Assembly (NCBI GenBank): GCA_902780385.1
Contig: CACZFF010000040.1
Location: 1 to 64,000, forward strand
DNA length: 64,000 nucleotides
Source of the DNA: an uncultured Lachnospiraceae bacterium
Lineage (GTDB): Bacteria > Bacillota > Clostridia > Lachnospirales > Lachnospiraceae
Direction of reading: 5' to 3'
A model generated the notes under the pieces. It was not told the DNA's origin. It saw nothing but the letters and a program-made list of their open reading frames with translations, and made no database searches. The translations under genes were made by a program, and so were the position numbers. Below are positions 16,574 to 25,549 of the stretch, piece after piece. Within the stretch, counting starts at the first letter, position 1; each line of letters opens with the position of its first letter.

Positions 16574-16665
16574 GTTATTTTTCTCCTGTCACGGCAGGTC
16601 GCCGCGATGTGTTGATTGAAACAAAAGGAAACAAAAGGACCGTTCCCATGTCAGCCGCCCCCTTG

Positions 16666-17697
16666 TCAGCCGCCGATGGCGTTCATACCGGCATTTTCGG
16701 TGATCTGCGCGGGTTTGTCGAAGCAGTGCGCATCGGGTTTGCGGAAAATGGCTTCCCGCATGGACTCCAAAAGCGCCGCGCGCATTTCCGTCTCCGGCAG
16801 TCCGGCGCGGAGAATGGCACGGAGATCTGCTCCGTCGTTGTAGCAGAGGCAGGTCTTAAGATAGCCCTGTGAGGTGAGTCGTACGCGGTTGCATGTGTCG
16901 CAGAATTTGCCGTGTATGGCGCTGATCAGTCCCACACTTCCCTGATAGCCGGGAATCGCATAGTAGACCGCCGGGCCGTAGCCGTGTCGCCGTTCATCTT
17001 TCTGCAGGCCCGGGTACATGGCCTTCAGCTTTTCCAGAAGCGCCCTGTGGCTGATGGCGGGGAAGTTTTTGCCGAAGCCGATGGGCATCATTTCGATAAA
17101 TCTGACATCCACAGGCATGTTCCGGGCAATATCTAAGAGGGCGCGGAGGTTGTCCTCACCCAGATCCAGCGAAACCGCATTGATCTTGACGCGCAGTGCC
17201 GGACGAGCCGCATTTTGAACGAAACCGTCCGGACCGAGGAGCTCTGTTTTGCTGAGACAGCCGGCAGCTTTAATGGCGCTCAAAACAGTGTCCAGACCGT
17301 CTGTTCCGGTGATCTCCCTGTATTTTTCAGGGTTCATGGTGTCGAGGCTGATGTTGACGGCGTCAAGGCCTGCATCGATCAAAGCGGGGAGTTCTTTTTC
17401 CAAAAGAATTCCGTTGGTCGTCATGGTAACTGCTTCTATGCCGGAAACTGCCTTGAGCTTTTTGACAAAAGAGATGAGTCCGCGCCTCACCAGGGGCTCG
17501 CCGCCGGTCAGTTTGATGTGGCGGATGCCCAGCTCCGCGGCTGTCTCCGCAATCGTACACATCTCTTCATAAGTCAGGATTTCCGACATCGACAGGGATT
17601 GGATCCCGTCCGGCATACAATATTTACAGCGCAGATTGCACCTGTCCGTGACAGAAATCCGCAGATAATCAATTTCTCTTCCGTTACGATCTAACAT
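16666..17697 (-). CDS. moaA: GTP 3',8-cyclase (radical SAM)
   Basis: A 343-residue enzyme for the first step of molybdenum cofactor synthesis, making cyclic 3',8-dihydro-GTP. N-terminal cluster CNLRCKYC (Cys 20, 24, 27); KLTGGEPLVRRG for SAM; C-terminal cluster CDTCNRVRLTSQGYLKTCLC, as in true MoaA; and a terminal Gly-Gly pair. The ATG at 17697 has GCGGAG upstream. A TTG eleven codons earlier lacks one. The partner MoaC is not in the window. A short insertion around residues 145-160 (KTELLGPDGFVQNAARPA) is longer than usual. Confidence 0.93.
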   Translation of the reverse strand: MLDRNGREIDYLRISVTDRCNLRCKYCMPDGIQSLSMSEILTYEEMCTIAETAAELGIRHIKLTGGEPLVRRGLISFVKKLKAVSGIEAVTMTTNGILLEKELPALIDAGLDAVNISLDTMNPEKYREITGTDGLDTVLSAIKAAGCLSKTELLGPDGFVQNAARPALRVKINAVSLDLGEDNLRALLDIARNMPVDVRFIEMMPIGFGKNFPAISHRALLEKLKAMYPGLQKDERRHGYGPAVYYAIPGYQGSVGLISAIHGKFCDTCNRVRLTSQGYLKTCLCYNDGADLRAILRAGLPETEMRAALLESMREAIFRKPDAHCFDKPAQITENAGMNAIGG

Positions 17698-17792
17698 CCG
17701 ATTCTCCGCAAACTGGATTGAAATGGTCAAAAGGAGCCCTCTGCAGCTGTCAAAATCTTCCCGGTGTCACCTCTTATGATCAGTGCATCCTC

Positions 17793-18851
17793 TCAATGTC
17801 CTTTGCCGAAGCCGCAGTTGGGGAAGGTGCAGACGGGACAGTTGAGGCAGAGTCCGCCTTCTCCAAGGGCCGCGAGGTCCTGTGCCGTGACTTCATCATC
17901 CGCCATGACATGCGGCAGGACCAGGTCAAAAATCGTGCGCCTTGCATACATCACACATCCGGGCAGGCCCATGATGGCGACAGTGCGGGGATGGGGGCCT
18001 TCTTTCACCTCGTAATAGGCCAGAAGGAACATGGCGCCGGGCAGAACGGGGGCCCCGTAGGAGACAATGCGCGCGCCGGTGTTTTTGATGGCGAGCGGAG
18101 TTTTGTCATCAGGATCCACGCTCATGCCGCCCGTGCAGCAGACAATGTCCGCGCCCTTTTCGATCATCTTCAGGATGGAAGCCGTCACTTTGGTGTCGTC
18201 GTCGTTCCAGATCTCATGGTCGATGATCTCCGAATCATACTCCGCAAATTTGGCCTCGATCACAGGAGTGAAAGTATCCTCGATCCTCCCGTAAAAAACC
18301 TCGTTGCCTGTAGTCACAATACCGACTTTTTTAGGGTGAAAAGGCAGGAGCTCCAGAACGGGGCGGTCCCCCGTGGCTTCCATACAGGCCTTTTCTGCGG
18401 CAGTCATTTTTTCTTGCTCGATGACCAGGGGGATGATACGGGTGCCGGCCAGCTTGTCGCCCTTTTTCACGCCGAATCCGCCGTGGCGGGTGGCGATCAT
18501 CATCTGGCCGAAGCTGTTGACAGCCTTGAGGCCGGCGCTGTTGACTTTGAGAAGCCCGCTGCAGGCGGCGCTGATCTCGATCTTGCCCTCCTTGGCCTGT
18601 GAGCGCGTCATATTTTGGCCCAGACACATGCGGCACAGGTACTCCGCCGCCTCGTCTTCATGCAGCATCCCTTCCTGCTTTTCCCACACATAGAGCTGGT
18701 CCTTGCCCACCGAGAGGAGCACCGGAATGTCCTCCTTTGTCACAATATGTCCCTTGCGGAAAACGGCGTCCTTGGTGACGCCGCGAATGATCTGTGTAAT
18801 GTCGTGGCAGAGGACTGCTCCCTCTGCGTCAACAGCCCGGATTAATTTCAT
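17793..18851 (-). CDS. Molybdopterin-binding protein with Cys-rich tail
   Basis: A 352-residue protein related to the MoeA/MogA molybdopterin-binding fold. The core reads VGIVTTGNEVFYGRIEDTF (about 175-195), then CCTGGMSVDPDDKTP (about 240-255) and VLPGAMFLLAYY and MGLPGCVMYA. The C-terminus CLNCPVCTFPNCGFGKG is Cys-rich and could bind metal. The N-terminal half (MKLIRAVDAEGAVLCHDITQI) resembles the MoeA entry segment. It lies between the ModE-type gene and moaA on the same strand. Probably acts in cofactor insertion or maturation of a molybdenum enzyme. The ATG at 18851 has AGAGGTGG upstream. Confidence 0.8.
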   Translation of the reverse strand: MKLIRAVDAEGAVLCHDITQIIRGVTKDAVFRKGHIVTKEDIPVLLSVGKDQLYVWEKQEGMLHEDEAAEYLCRMCLGQNMTRSQAKEGKIEISAACSGLLKVNSAGLKAVNSFGQMMIATRHGGFGVKKGDKLAGTRIIPLVIEQEKMTAAEKACMEATGDRPVLELLPFHPKKVGIVTTGNEVFYGRIEDTFTPVIEAKFAEYDSEIIDHEIWNDDDTKVTASILKMIEKGADIVCCTGGMSVDPDDKTPLAIKNTGARIVSYGAPVLPGAMFLLAYYEVKEGPHPRTVAIMGLPGCVMYARRTIFDLVLPHVMADDEVTAQDLAALGEGGLCLNCPVCTFPNCGFGKGH

Positions 18852-19031
18852 ATCCACCTCTTCTATATGTTCTTCAGAGTCTCATATTCTATAGGACTTC
18901 ATGTCCTTCAGGCCATCATGTTCTATAACGTCTTGCTTTCTATGGTGTCTTGCGTCCTATAGAGCATTCATGCCGTATCGTCTGCCCTCAAAAAGGCTTT
19001 TCCCGTCATGCATGCAGCAAAAACTCTTTAC
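18852..19031. other. Gap rich in TTCTATA repeats
   Basis: A 180-base gap with several short direct repeats of TTCTATA / CCTATAG type. No gene or clear terminator seen. Confidence 0.35.
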
Positions 19032-19427
19032 TCAGTCCTGACCTGCATTTCCGTTTCCGAAAATCTCCTCAAACGCCCGTTCAGCATCCTCCTGCACACG
19101 CCGGGTCAGCTGCCGGTATTTTTTCAGAAGTTCCCGTCCTTCCCCGGTCAGCTGCGAGCCGCCGCCTCCGCTGCCGCCGATCCTGCGTTCCAAAAGCTTG
19201 TAGCCAAGCTGTTTTTCGGCCATCTTGATCATCCGAGCTCCCTTGGAATAGGACAGGCCCATCTCCAGGCAGGCCTCCTGCATGGAACCGGTCTTCTCAA
19301 TATACTCCATCAGCCTGGCCTTGCCCGGGCCGAAAAAAATATCTTCCTTTGCCAGCCGCACCTGCGTTGCCGTGTGAAGAATTGCTTCTTTCGGCGCATC
19401 TGCCGCATTTTTGTCATTATTTCCCAT
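19032..19427 (-). CDS. ModE-type winged-helix regulator
   Basis: A 131-residue protein with the LysR-like ModE N-terminal DNA-binding domain: GPGKARLMEYIEKTGSMQEA, then GLSYSKGARMIKMAEKQLG as recognition helix, and a Gly-rich wing followed by QLTGEGRELLKKY. It lacks the molbindin domain that full ModE has, which is usual for clostridial forms. Being first in the molybdenum block, it likely senses or tunes molybdate use. GGAGG lies about 14 bases upstream. TATAAT at about 19519-19524 on the minus strand could be its promoter. Confidence 0.8.
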   Translation of the reverse strand: MGNNDKNAADAPKEAILHTATQVRLAKEDIFFGPGKARLMEYIEKTGSMQEACLEMGLSYSKGARMIKMAEKQLGYKLLERRIGGSGGGGSQLTGEGRELLKKYRQLTRRVQEDAERAFEEIFGNGNAGQD

Positions 19428-19702
19428 CGTGAAGCTGTTCCTCCGTTCCTGTCTGCAGCGCCAATGACAGCCATTCTCTGCAAAGTTTTTTCGTTTCGTT
19501 TTTTAAAACCGAACGACATTATAATAATACCACGGTTTTCCGCATAATAGAATCAGGGAAATCCCTATATTGACGTATTGAAGCTTTCGTCTCCGCCTTA
19601 TCACAGCATGGCCGCTGCCTGACCATCTTGTGACCGGATAACGTCGCGAAGACCCATTACGGATTTCTTTCGGGAACGGGCCTTCGCAGTTTATTCGTTT
19701 TA

Positions 19703-20752
19703 TTACAGGATCTCTATCAGGGCATCTGTTTTCTCGGGAGTGATGCTCCAGTCGGTCGCGAGCCGGATTATGGTGTTCGCGTCGTCATATTTCTCCCAGA
19801 AACTGTATTCGACCTTTTCTCCCAGTTTCTGCAGCTTTTCATTGTCCATGATGCAGAAAAGCTGGTTGGTCGGAGAGTCGAAGCAGAGACGGTAGTCTTT
19901 TTTCTGCAGGTTTGTGCGGATCTTGTCCGCCGCCTCAATTGCGGGCGCACCGATTCTCTCATAGAGGTCGTCTGTAAAAAGGGTATCAAACTGGATCCCC
20001 AGGATCCTGCCCTTTGCAAGGAGCGCGCCATGCTGCTTGATGATGGAGAAAAATCCGGGGATCAGGTCCGGATCCGGCACGACAACAGCCTCCCCGAACA
20101 GGGCTCCGCACTTGGTCCCGCCGATGTAAAAAACATCGCAATAGACGGCAAGATCGGCAAGACTGATATCGTTTGCCGGGCAGGCAAGGGCATAGGCCAG
20201 ACGGGCGCCGTCCAGGTAGAGGGGAATGCGGTATTGTCTGCAGATTTCGTGGAGCGCCTGCAGCTCTTCTCTGGTGTAGAGTGTCCCGTACTCGGTCGGA
20301 TGGGAAATGTAGACCATGCCGGGCATGACCATGTGTTCACAGTTATCGTCGTTATAATAGTCTTCCAGGAAAATGCGAACGGTATCCGGGCTGATCTTGC
20401 CGTTTTTGTGAGGTACAGTCAGTACTTTGTGGCCGCCCGCCTCAATAGCGCCCGCTTCGTGGGTCGCGATATGACCTGTATGGGCAGCGACAACACCCTG
20501 ATGACTGCGCAGAAGCGCATCGATCACAGTTGCATTGGTCTGTGTTCCGCCGACAAGAAACTCCACCCGTGCCCGCGGGGCTTCACAGGCCATGCGGATC
20601 TTGTCCCTCGCAGAGTCCGAAAAAGGATCGAGTCCGTAGCCGCCGGTCTCCATCATATTTGTCTCAACAAGGCGCTCCATGATTGCCGGATGCGCCCCCT
20701 TCATATAATCACTGGCAAAAGAGAGTTTTGCCTTTTCATCCGCAAAATTCAT
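19703..20752 (-). CDS. ltaE: Low-specificity L-threonine aldolase
   Basis: A 349-residue PLP enzyme that splits L-threonine or allo-threonine to glycine and acetaldehyde. The start FASDYMKGAHPAIMERL is typical of the beta-eliminating lyase group. GGTQTNAT and HIATHEAGA are cofactor residues, LDGARLAYAL holds the Asp, and YIGGTKCGALFGEA carries the PLP lysine. The ATG at 20752 follows GAGGAGA. It begins ten bases after the upstream serine hydrolase gene ends, so they may be co-transcribed. Product grade is good; exact stereospecificity is not clear. Confidence 0.88.
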   Translation of the reverse strand: MNFADEKAKLSFASDYMKGAHPAIMERLVETNMMETGGYGLDPFSDSARDKIRMACEAPRARVEFLVGGTQTNATVIDALLRSHQGVVAAHTGHIATHEAGAIEAGGHKVLTVPHKNGKISPDTVRIFLEDYYNDDNCEHMVMPGMVYISHPTEYGTLYTREELQALHEICRQYRIPLYLDGARLAYALACPANDISLADLAVYCDVFYIGGTKCGALFGEAVVVPDPDLIPGFFSIIKQHGALLAKGRILGIQFDTLFTDDLYERIGAPAIEAADKIRTNLQKKDYRLCFDSPTNQLFCIMDNEKLQKLGEKVEYSFWEKYDDANTIIRLATDWSITPEKTDALIEIL

Positions 20753-20762
20753 CGCTTTCTCC

Positions 20763-21992
20763 TCACTGATCGGATTTGCTCTGCTCCTCACTCCCGCAGA
20801 TGGCCTGGTAGATTTCTCTGGAGAGGTCCGCGATCTGCACGTGGAGATCTCCCTCTCCGGCACCGGGAACTGCCGTCATCACAGTGAGCACGTAAGGATG
20901 ATCTTCCGCAAAGATGATTGCTGCATCGTTCTGAACGCTTACGTTGATGCCGTCTTTATTCTTTGTATAGAGCTCGCCGGTCTTATTTGCTGTTTCAACG
21001 TCCTCAGGAAGGCCTGCAGGAATCTTATAGCGGTTGCGGGCGATCTGTGCGCGCATGGCTTCGAGGATCCTCTCCGAGGCCTCTTTATTGACATATGTCT
21101 CTTTATAGACTTTTCTCAGGACACGGCCGCAGTCTTTTGCAGATGTATAGTTCTCCGTGCCGTTGTTTTCAAGCATCTTTCGGTTCAGCTGTCCCGCAGT
21201 GTAATGGTGATCCTTCATAAACGCATTGATCTGATCCATGCCGAGAAGACCGATCAGCTGGTTGGTCGCACCGTTATCACTTGCGGAAATCATGGAAAAA
21301 AGCTGCTGCTGATAATTGTCCTCTATCGCCTCTTTCTCCACCTGCTCCAGGTAACATCCCGCAACATAGAGCTTGATCAGGCTGGCGGAGATCATGGGGT
21401 CATTTGCATTGATGCCGATCTCCTCCCCTGTATCCAGGCGGTACAGGTAAAGAGACCAGTCGCCGGCCTTGTCCGCAAGCTCTTCGCGAAGCTTCTTGTC
21501 CAGCGCTTCCATTTCAGGACTGAGAGGAATGGCGGTTTCCTGCGAAGTACCGGCTGTGCTGCTGATATTCGCGGTTTTCCCTGTGGCTGCCGCTTCTGCC
21601 GCTTCTGCCGTTTCTTCCGCTTCTGCCGCTTCTGCCGTTTCTGCTGACTGCGCCTGCTCCTGTGTCCCTGATACGCCGCTCTGGGCCCCTTCGGGAAGCG
21701 GTTCCGGCCTCTTTGCCAGGTAAAACCACAAGGCGATCAGAATGACCAGACAGGCCGATATGATCATTACAATATGACCCGGGATACCCGCGCTCCGCAT
21801 ATTTTCTGCATTGTGGGCGCCGGTGGCCTCCGCATTTTCAGCTGCCCAGGCAACGCCGGGATCTTTCACTTTTTCACGGCTGTCACCTTCCGGCGGCACT
21901 CCGTCACAGGTTTCTGTACCTGCCGCAGGGTCTGTGCGTTCTCCTGAGCTTCTTTGTTGTTCAATTTCTTCTGCCTTTTCCTCTTTACTCAT
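20763..21992 (-). CDS. Membrane-anchored beta-lactamase-like serine hydrolase
   Basis: A 409-residue protein. The N-terminal 70 residues are charged, with one membrane helix at about residues 72-92. An Ala/Glu-rich repeat linker (about 115-140) and a class A beta-lactamase-type domain follow. The catalytic triad motifs are SLIK (Ser 204, Lys 207), SDN (238-240) and KTG near the end (ANKTGEL). Other features match penicillin-interacting enzymes, but the domain is outside the cell on a tether, so it may act on cell wall peptides rather than drugs. Its ATG overlaps the upstream amidase stop by eight bases (ATGAGTAA), showing translational coupling. Confidence 0.85.
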   Translation of the reverse strand: MSKEEKAEEIEQQRSSGERTDPAAGTETCDGVPPEGDSREKVKDPGVAWAAENAEATGAHNAENMRSAGIPGHIVMIISACLVILIALWFYLAKRPEPLPEGAQSGVSGTQEQAQSAETAEAAEAEETAEAAEAAATGKTANISSTAGTSQETAIPLSPEMEALDKKLREELADKAGDWSLYLYRLDTGEEIGINANDPMISASLIKLYVAGCYLEQVEKEAIEDNYQQQLFSMISASDNGATNQLIGLLGMDQINAFMKDHHYTAGQLNRKMLENNGTENYTSAKDCGRVLRKVYKETYVNKEASERILEAMRAQIARNRYKIPAGLPEDVETANKTGELYTKNKDGINVSVQNDAAIIFAEDHPYVLTVMTAVPGAGEGDLHVQIADLSREIYQAICGSEEQSKSDQ

Positions 21993-22959
21993 TTGTATGT
22001 CTCTCCTCCGCTGTCTTTTCTGCCATAAAAGCGTCAATTCCGTCAGCGATTCCGTCAGTCATTTTCTCCTGGAACTGAGGATCCTGCATCAGAAGGTCTT
22101 CATCTGCATTCGTCATGTATCCCATCTCGATGATCGTCACGGGAACCCGGGCCCAGTTGATCCCGCTCATGGAATCGGTCTCCCAGACGTATTCGTAGTC
22201 AATACCCGTCTTTTCGGTATATGCATTGAGGACACAGTCAGCCAGCCTTCGGGACTCCTCATACAGATCTCCGTTATATGCGTTGCCCGGTGTCTGGCAG
22301 ATCGTCATCGCTCCGGTCACTCCCCGGTCTCCGGATCCGTTGGCATGAATCCGGATAAAGGCATCCGCGTCCGCCTCGTTTGCCACAGCGGCACGCTCGG
22401 AATTGCTGATATCCACTTCATTGGTCTCGCGCACCATGATCACAGTGTATCCTCTGGCTTCCAGCTCGTCGCGAAGCTGCAGACCGATATCGAGAGTCAG
22501 CTGATATTCCGGAACTCCGGTCGCAACTCCGCTGGTTCCGCCGCTGACCTTCATCTTGGTCTCTGAGGCACCGGGGCCGACCGGCTCCTGCTCGCTGTTC
22601 CCATACTGCTGGTGTCCCGGGTCGATCACGATCAGTCCTCTGGATTCGGCAGCATACTCCGCGGCATTTGTGCCTGTACGACCCGCCGAGGCGGTCTCTC
22701 CTGTAAATGCAGCCTCCGGGGAAGTACTCCCTGTATTTCCTGTTTCTGCATCCGCAACTGCCTGCGTGCCCGCGGATGCGGATGTGTTCTCCGCTGCCGA
22801 CTGCTCCTTATTGTCTGCTGTCGAAGCCTTCCGGGAATCCTCCGGAATCTTCACTTCTTCCGTCTTTGCAGCGCCGCTGTCTGTTTCTCCCGATGCTCCT
22901 CCGCATCCGCAGGTCATAACAAGTACCAGACACAATATCGCTGCCGTTTTTTTCCACAT
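21985..22959 (-). CDS. N-acetylmuramoyl-L-alanine amidase, lipoprotein
   Basis: A 324-residue zinc amidase of the Amidase_3 family that cuts the lactyl-peptide bond of peptidoglycan. Signal with lipobox MTCGC near residue 19; a low-complexity Ala/Ser/Thr/Glu linker to about 105; then VIDPGHQQYGNSEQEP (metal His and Glu), AFIRIHANGSG (metal His) and IIEMGYMTNADED (catalytic Glu). The downstream serine hydrolase overlaps its stop codon, suggesting a pair that remodels the wall. AAGGAGAG precedes the ATG. Confidence 0.88.
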   Translation of the reverse strand: MWKKTAAILCLVLVMTCGCGGASGETDSGAAKTEEVKIPEDSRKASTADNKEQSAAENTSASAGTQAVADAETGNTGSTSPEAAFTGETASAGRTGTNAAEYAAESRGLIVIDPGHQQYGNSEQEPVGPGASETKMKVSGGTSGVATGVPEYQLTLDIGLQLRDELEARGYTVIMVRETNEVDISNSERAAVANEADADAFIRIHANGSGDRGVTGAMTICQTPGNAYNGDLYEESRRLADCVLNAYTEKTGIDYEYVWETDSMSGINWARVPVTIIEMGYMTNADEDLLMQDPQFQEKMTDGIADGIDAFMAEKTAEERHTNE

Positions 22960-23128
22960 AGTCCCTCTCTCCTTACCGAATCGTATAAAATCGCAGCTGC
23001 CCCGCCCTTTCCTGCCGAACTCAAAAACAGCTGTCGAACGTCATTAAGGTCAAAAAAGACTGAAATACATTTGCTGCACTGCTTTTTGACACTTTCTTCA
23101 TCGAATGGAACTTTTCTATTATGACAAA

Positions 23129-23215
23129 GAGCGGACTCCCTTGCAAGAAGGGAATCCGCTCCGATTATCATATCTGATTTTTATTTGATTTTTATTTGAT
23201 TTTTATCTGATTCAA
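23129..23215. repeat. Hairpin and T-rich tandem repeat
   Basis: GAGCGGA/TCCGCTC hairpin at 23129-23162, with inner CCCTT/AAGGG, followed by three copies of TTTTTATTTGAT-like units (23176-23213). It lies between the sugar isomerase stop and the amidase start, and probably ends the isomerase transcript. Confidence 0.5.
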
Positions 23216-23239
23216 ATCTTTTCCTGATCTATTTGTCGA

Positions 23240-24172
23240 TCAGATCTGATAGCCTACGCTCTTGAGATAGTCTACGCTGGCCTTGATGTCGCGCAGGGAG
23301 GTCTCCTGGTTCCTGGGGTCGCGCTCCTGCTCGATGGTGATGTAGCCGCTGTAGCCGATCTCCTCGAGAGCGGTCTTGATGGCGGGATAGTCCAGGGCGC
23401 CTGTGCCGACGGGGCACATGGTTCCCTTGCCGCAGCCGTCGAAGAAACGGATGTGCTCGCTCATGACCTGCTCGTAAACCTTCTGGTCGACATCCTTGAA
23501 GTGGACATAATCCAGAACATCAGCGTATTTCTTGAGATACTCCACGGGATCCATGTCGCAGTAATAGAGGTGGCCGGTGTCGAGGCAGAGGCCTGCGATC
23601 TCATAGGGCATATCCTGCACATAGCGGGCGATCTCATCGGAGAACTCGATGTAGGTACCGGAGTGAGGGTGGATCACGGGACGGACGCCCCAGCTGTTGG
23701 CACGCTCGCAGACTGCGCGGACGTGGCTCATGAACTGCTTCCACTCCTCATCGTTCATGCGGGGTGCGCGGTCCACATGGCCGGCGTTGAAGTCACGCTC
23801 GTCGTGGCCCCAGTCCATAACGGTCATGTAAGGGGTGGGGAACTTCTGGCCTTCCATAACGGGAAGCTTGGGCATTCTGTCGTCAGTGATCAGTTTGCAG
23901 ATGTTGTCAACTGCCTCCAGAACAGAAGGCTGGTTGGCGGGATCGACCAGGTCGTGGAAGATCGTGCCGGCGACAATGGCCAGCTGGTTCTTTTCCAGCT
24001 CTTCGGCTACGATTGCCGGATCAATCGGCATATAGCCGTAAGGTCCCAGCTCAATTGCGGTATAGCCTGCCTGATGTGCCTCAGAGAGGACTTTGGTCCA
24101 GGAAGGAAGATAGGGATTTTCGGGATTGTCTACGCCCCAGCTCGCCGGAGCACCACAGATCTGCATAGGCAT
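23240..24172 (-). CDS. Sugar phosphate isomerase/epimerase (IolE/IolH-like)
   Basis: A 310-residue TIM barrel of the AP endonuclease family 2 / xylose isomerase-like group. Metal ligand strings are visible: LGPYGYM, VIHPHSGTYIE, CLDTGHLYYCDMDP, VHFKDVD and ITIEQERDP. The opening MQICGAPASWGVDNPEN resembles inosose dehydratase (IolE) and IolH. It lies downstream of a Gfo/Idh/MocA oxidoreductase. This supports a role in inositol-type or other polyol/sugar acid catabolism, but the substrate is not shown. AAGGAGG precedes the ATG. Confidence 0.82.
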   Translation of the reverse strand: MPMQICGAPASWGVDNPENPYLPSWTKVLSEAHQAGYTAIELGPYGYMPIDPAIVAEELEKNQLAIVAGTIFHDLVDPANQPSVLEAVDNICKLITDDRMPKLPVMEGQKFPTPYMTVMDWGHDERDFNAGHVDRAPRMNDEEWKQFMSHVRAVCERANSWGVRPVIHPHSGTYIEFSDEIARYVQDMPYEIAGLCLDTGHLYYCDMDPVEYLKKYADVLDYVHFKDVDQKVYEQVMSEHIRFFDGCGKGTMCPVGTGALDYPAIKTALEEIGYSGYITIEQERDPRNQETSLRDIKASVDYLKSVGYQI

Positions 24173-24219
24173 TTGTATTACCTCCTTCGCATTCGCTGCG
24201 TACTATTATCTCTTATTTA

Positions 24220-25398
24220 TCAGTTGAAGTCTACCCATACGCTGTTGTTGTTTGCGGACTCGACGCACTTCTCAAGCCACTTGACGCCCTGTGCGCCTGC
24301 CTCAACACTGGGATACCAGAAGTCGCCGTACTCGCTGGTGTCAGCGCCGCTCATTGCGACTGCGAATCTTCTGTAGAGGTTGCTCCATGCTTCGAACAGT
24401 CCCTCTGCATGGCCGCCGCCGATGCGGTCTTCCACGCGTGCTTCGGGATAGAGATAGCCGGCGCCGCGCTCCAGGGTGCGGACGGGCTCGCCTTCGATTT
24501 CATAGCTCATCTGGTTGGGTCTCTCATCATCCCACTCGATGGAAGCCTTGGATCCGACGATGCGGACTTTGTGGCCGTGGCGTGCGCCGCAGTTGATGGA
24601 GCTGGACCAGCAGTAAACCTGCGCGCCGTCCTGTACACACTCGGTGCCTTCCAGATCCATGATCGTGAAAGCGTTGTCCTCGAGCTGACGACCCTCGACG
24701 AAGGCCTGCTTGGTGCAGAGAACCTTGCGGATCTTCATATCCGGAATCATTGCCTCGATCAGGTAGAGGGGATGTGTTCCGACATCTGCCATTGCAAAGG
24801 AGATGCCTGCCTTGGAGGGATCAAAGCGCCATTTTGCAGCGGGGTTGGTCTCTTCAAGTTTCACGTTGTATGCGCCGAATGCGAAGCTCATGTTGATGAC
24901 GCGGATCTGGCCCAGGTCGCCGTTCTTGATCATCTGGCGGGCCTGCTGGATCATCTGATGTCCGGAGTAGCCGTATGTGACACCGACAACGCGGTTCTTT
25001 GCCTTTGCAAGAGCAACCAGCTCTTCAGCCTCTGCATAGGTAAAGCAGACGGGCTTCTCGCAGACTACGTGGAGGCCTGCTTCCAGAGCAGCCTTTGTGA
25101 TGGCGTAGTGTGTGCCGTTGGGAGTAGCAATGGAGACTGCCTCGATGCCGTCTTCGCGCTTGGCTTCCTCTGCGAACATGGTCTGATAATCGGGATAGCA
25201 GCGGTCGGGATCGACGCCCAGTTCCTGGCCGAAAGCGATGCCGCGCTCGGGATTGATGTCAAATGCGCCTGCGACAAGCTTGAAGTTGTTGTCGCGCTGT
25301 GCGGAAGAGCGGTGAATGTAGCCGATCTGGCTGCCCTTGCCGCCGCCTACCATTGCCCAGCGAATACTGTGATCGAGAACCTTGGAACCGTTAATCAT
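24220..25398 (-). CDS. Gfo/Idh/MocA family oxidoreductase
   Basis: A 392-residue NAD(P)-dependent dehydrogenase. N-terminal Rossmann motif GGGKGSQIGYIHR (about 18-30), then SIATPNGTHYAITKAALEAG and VVCEKPVCFTYAEAEEL with the EKP motif. The catalytic-type Asp-His pair appears in ADVGTHPLYLIE (about 205). Length and C-terminal beta sheet fit the family. The gene precedes the IolE/IolH-like isomerase by about 48 bases in one operon, with an AraC gene upstream. The family acts on myo-inositol and many sugars; the substrate is unknown. Confidence 0.85.
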   Translation of the reverse strand: MINGSKVLDHSIRWAMVGGGKGSQIGYIHRSSAQRDNNFKLVAGAFDINPERGIAFGQELGVDPDRCYPDYQTMFAEEAKREDGIEAVSIATPNGTHYAITKAALEAGLHVVCEKPVCFTYAEAEELVALAKAKNRVVGVTYGYSGHQMIQQARQMIKNGDLGQIRVINMSFAFGAYNVKLEETNPAAKWRFDPSKAGISFAMADVGTHPLYLIEAMIPDMKIRKVLCTKQAFVEGRQLEDNAFTIMDLEGTECVQDGAQVYCWSSSINCGARHGHKVRIVGSKASIEWDDERPNQMSYEIEGEPVRTLERGAGYLYPEARVEDRIGGGHAEGLFEAWSNLYRRFAVAMSGADTSEYGDFWYPSVEAGAQGVKWLEKCVESANNNSVWVDFN

Positions 25399-25549
25399 TG
25401 CTTTTTCCTCCTTGTTTTTTTTGTTTTTTGACTTTTATTTTTGTGTGGGTTTGGTTTTTTATTTATTTTGGAAAGAGCTGTTTGCCGGGCTTTTCTCTGC
25501 CGGGGGAGCAGGTCTTTCTGTTAACTTGGTGATTTTTCCTTCAGACTTC

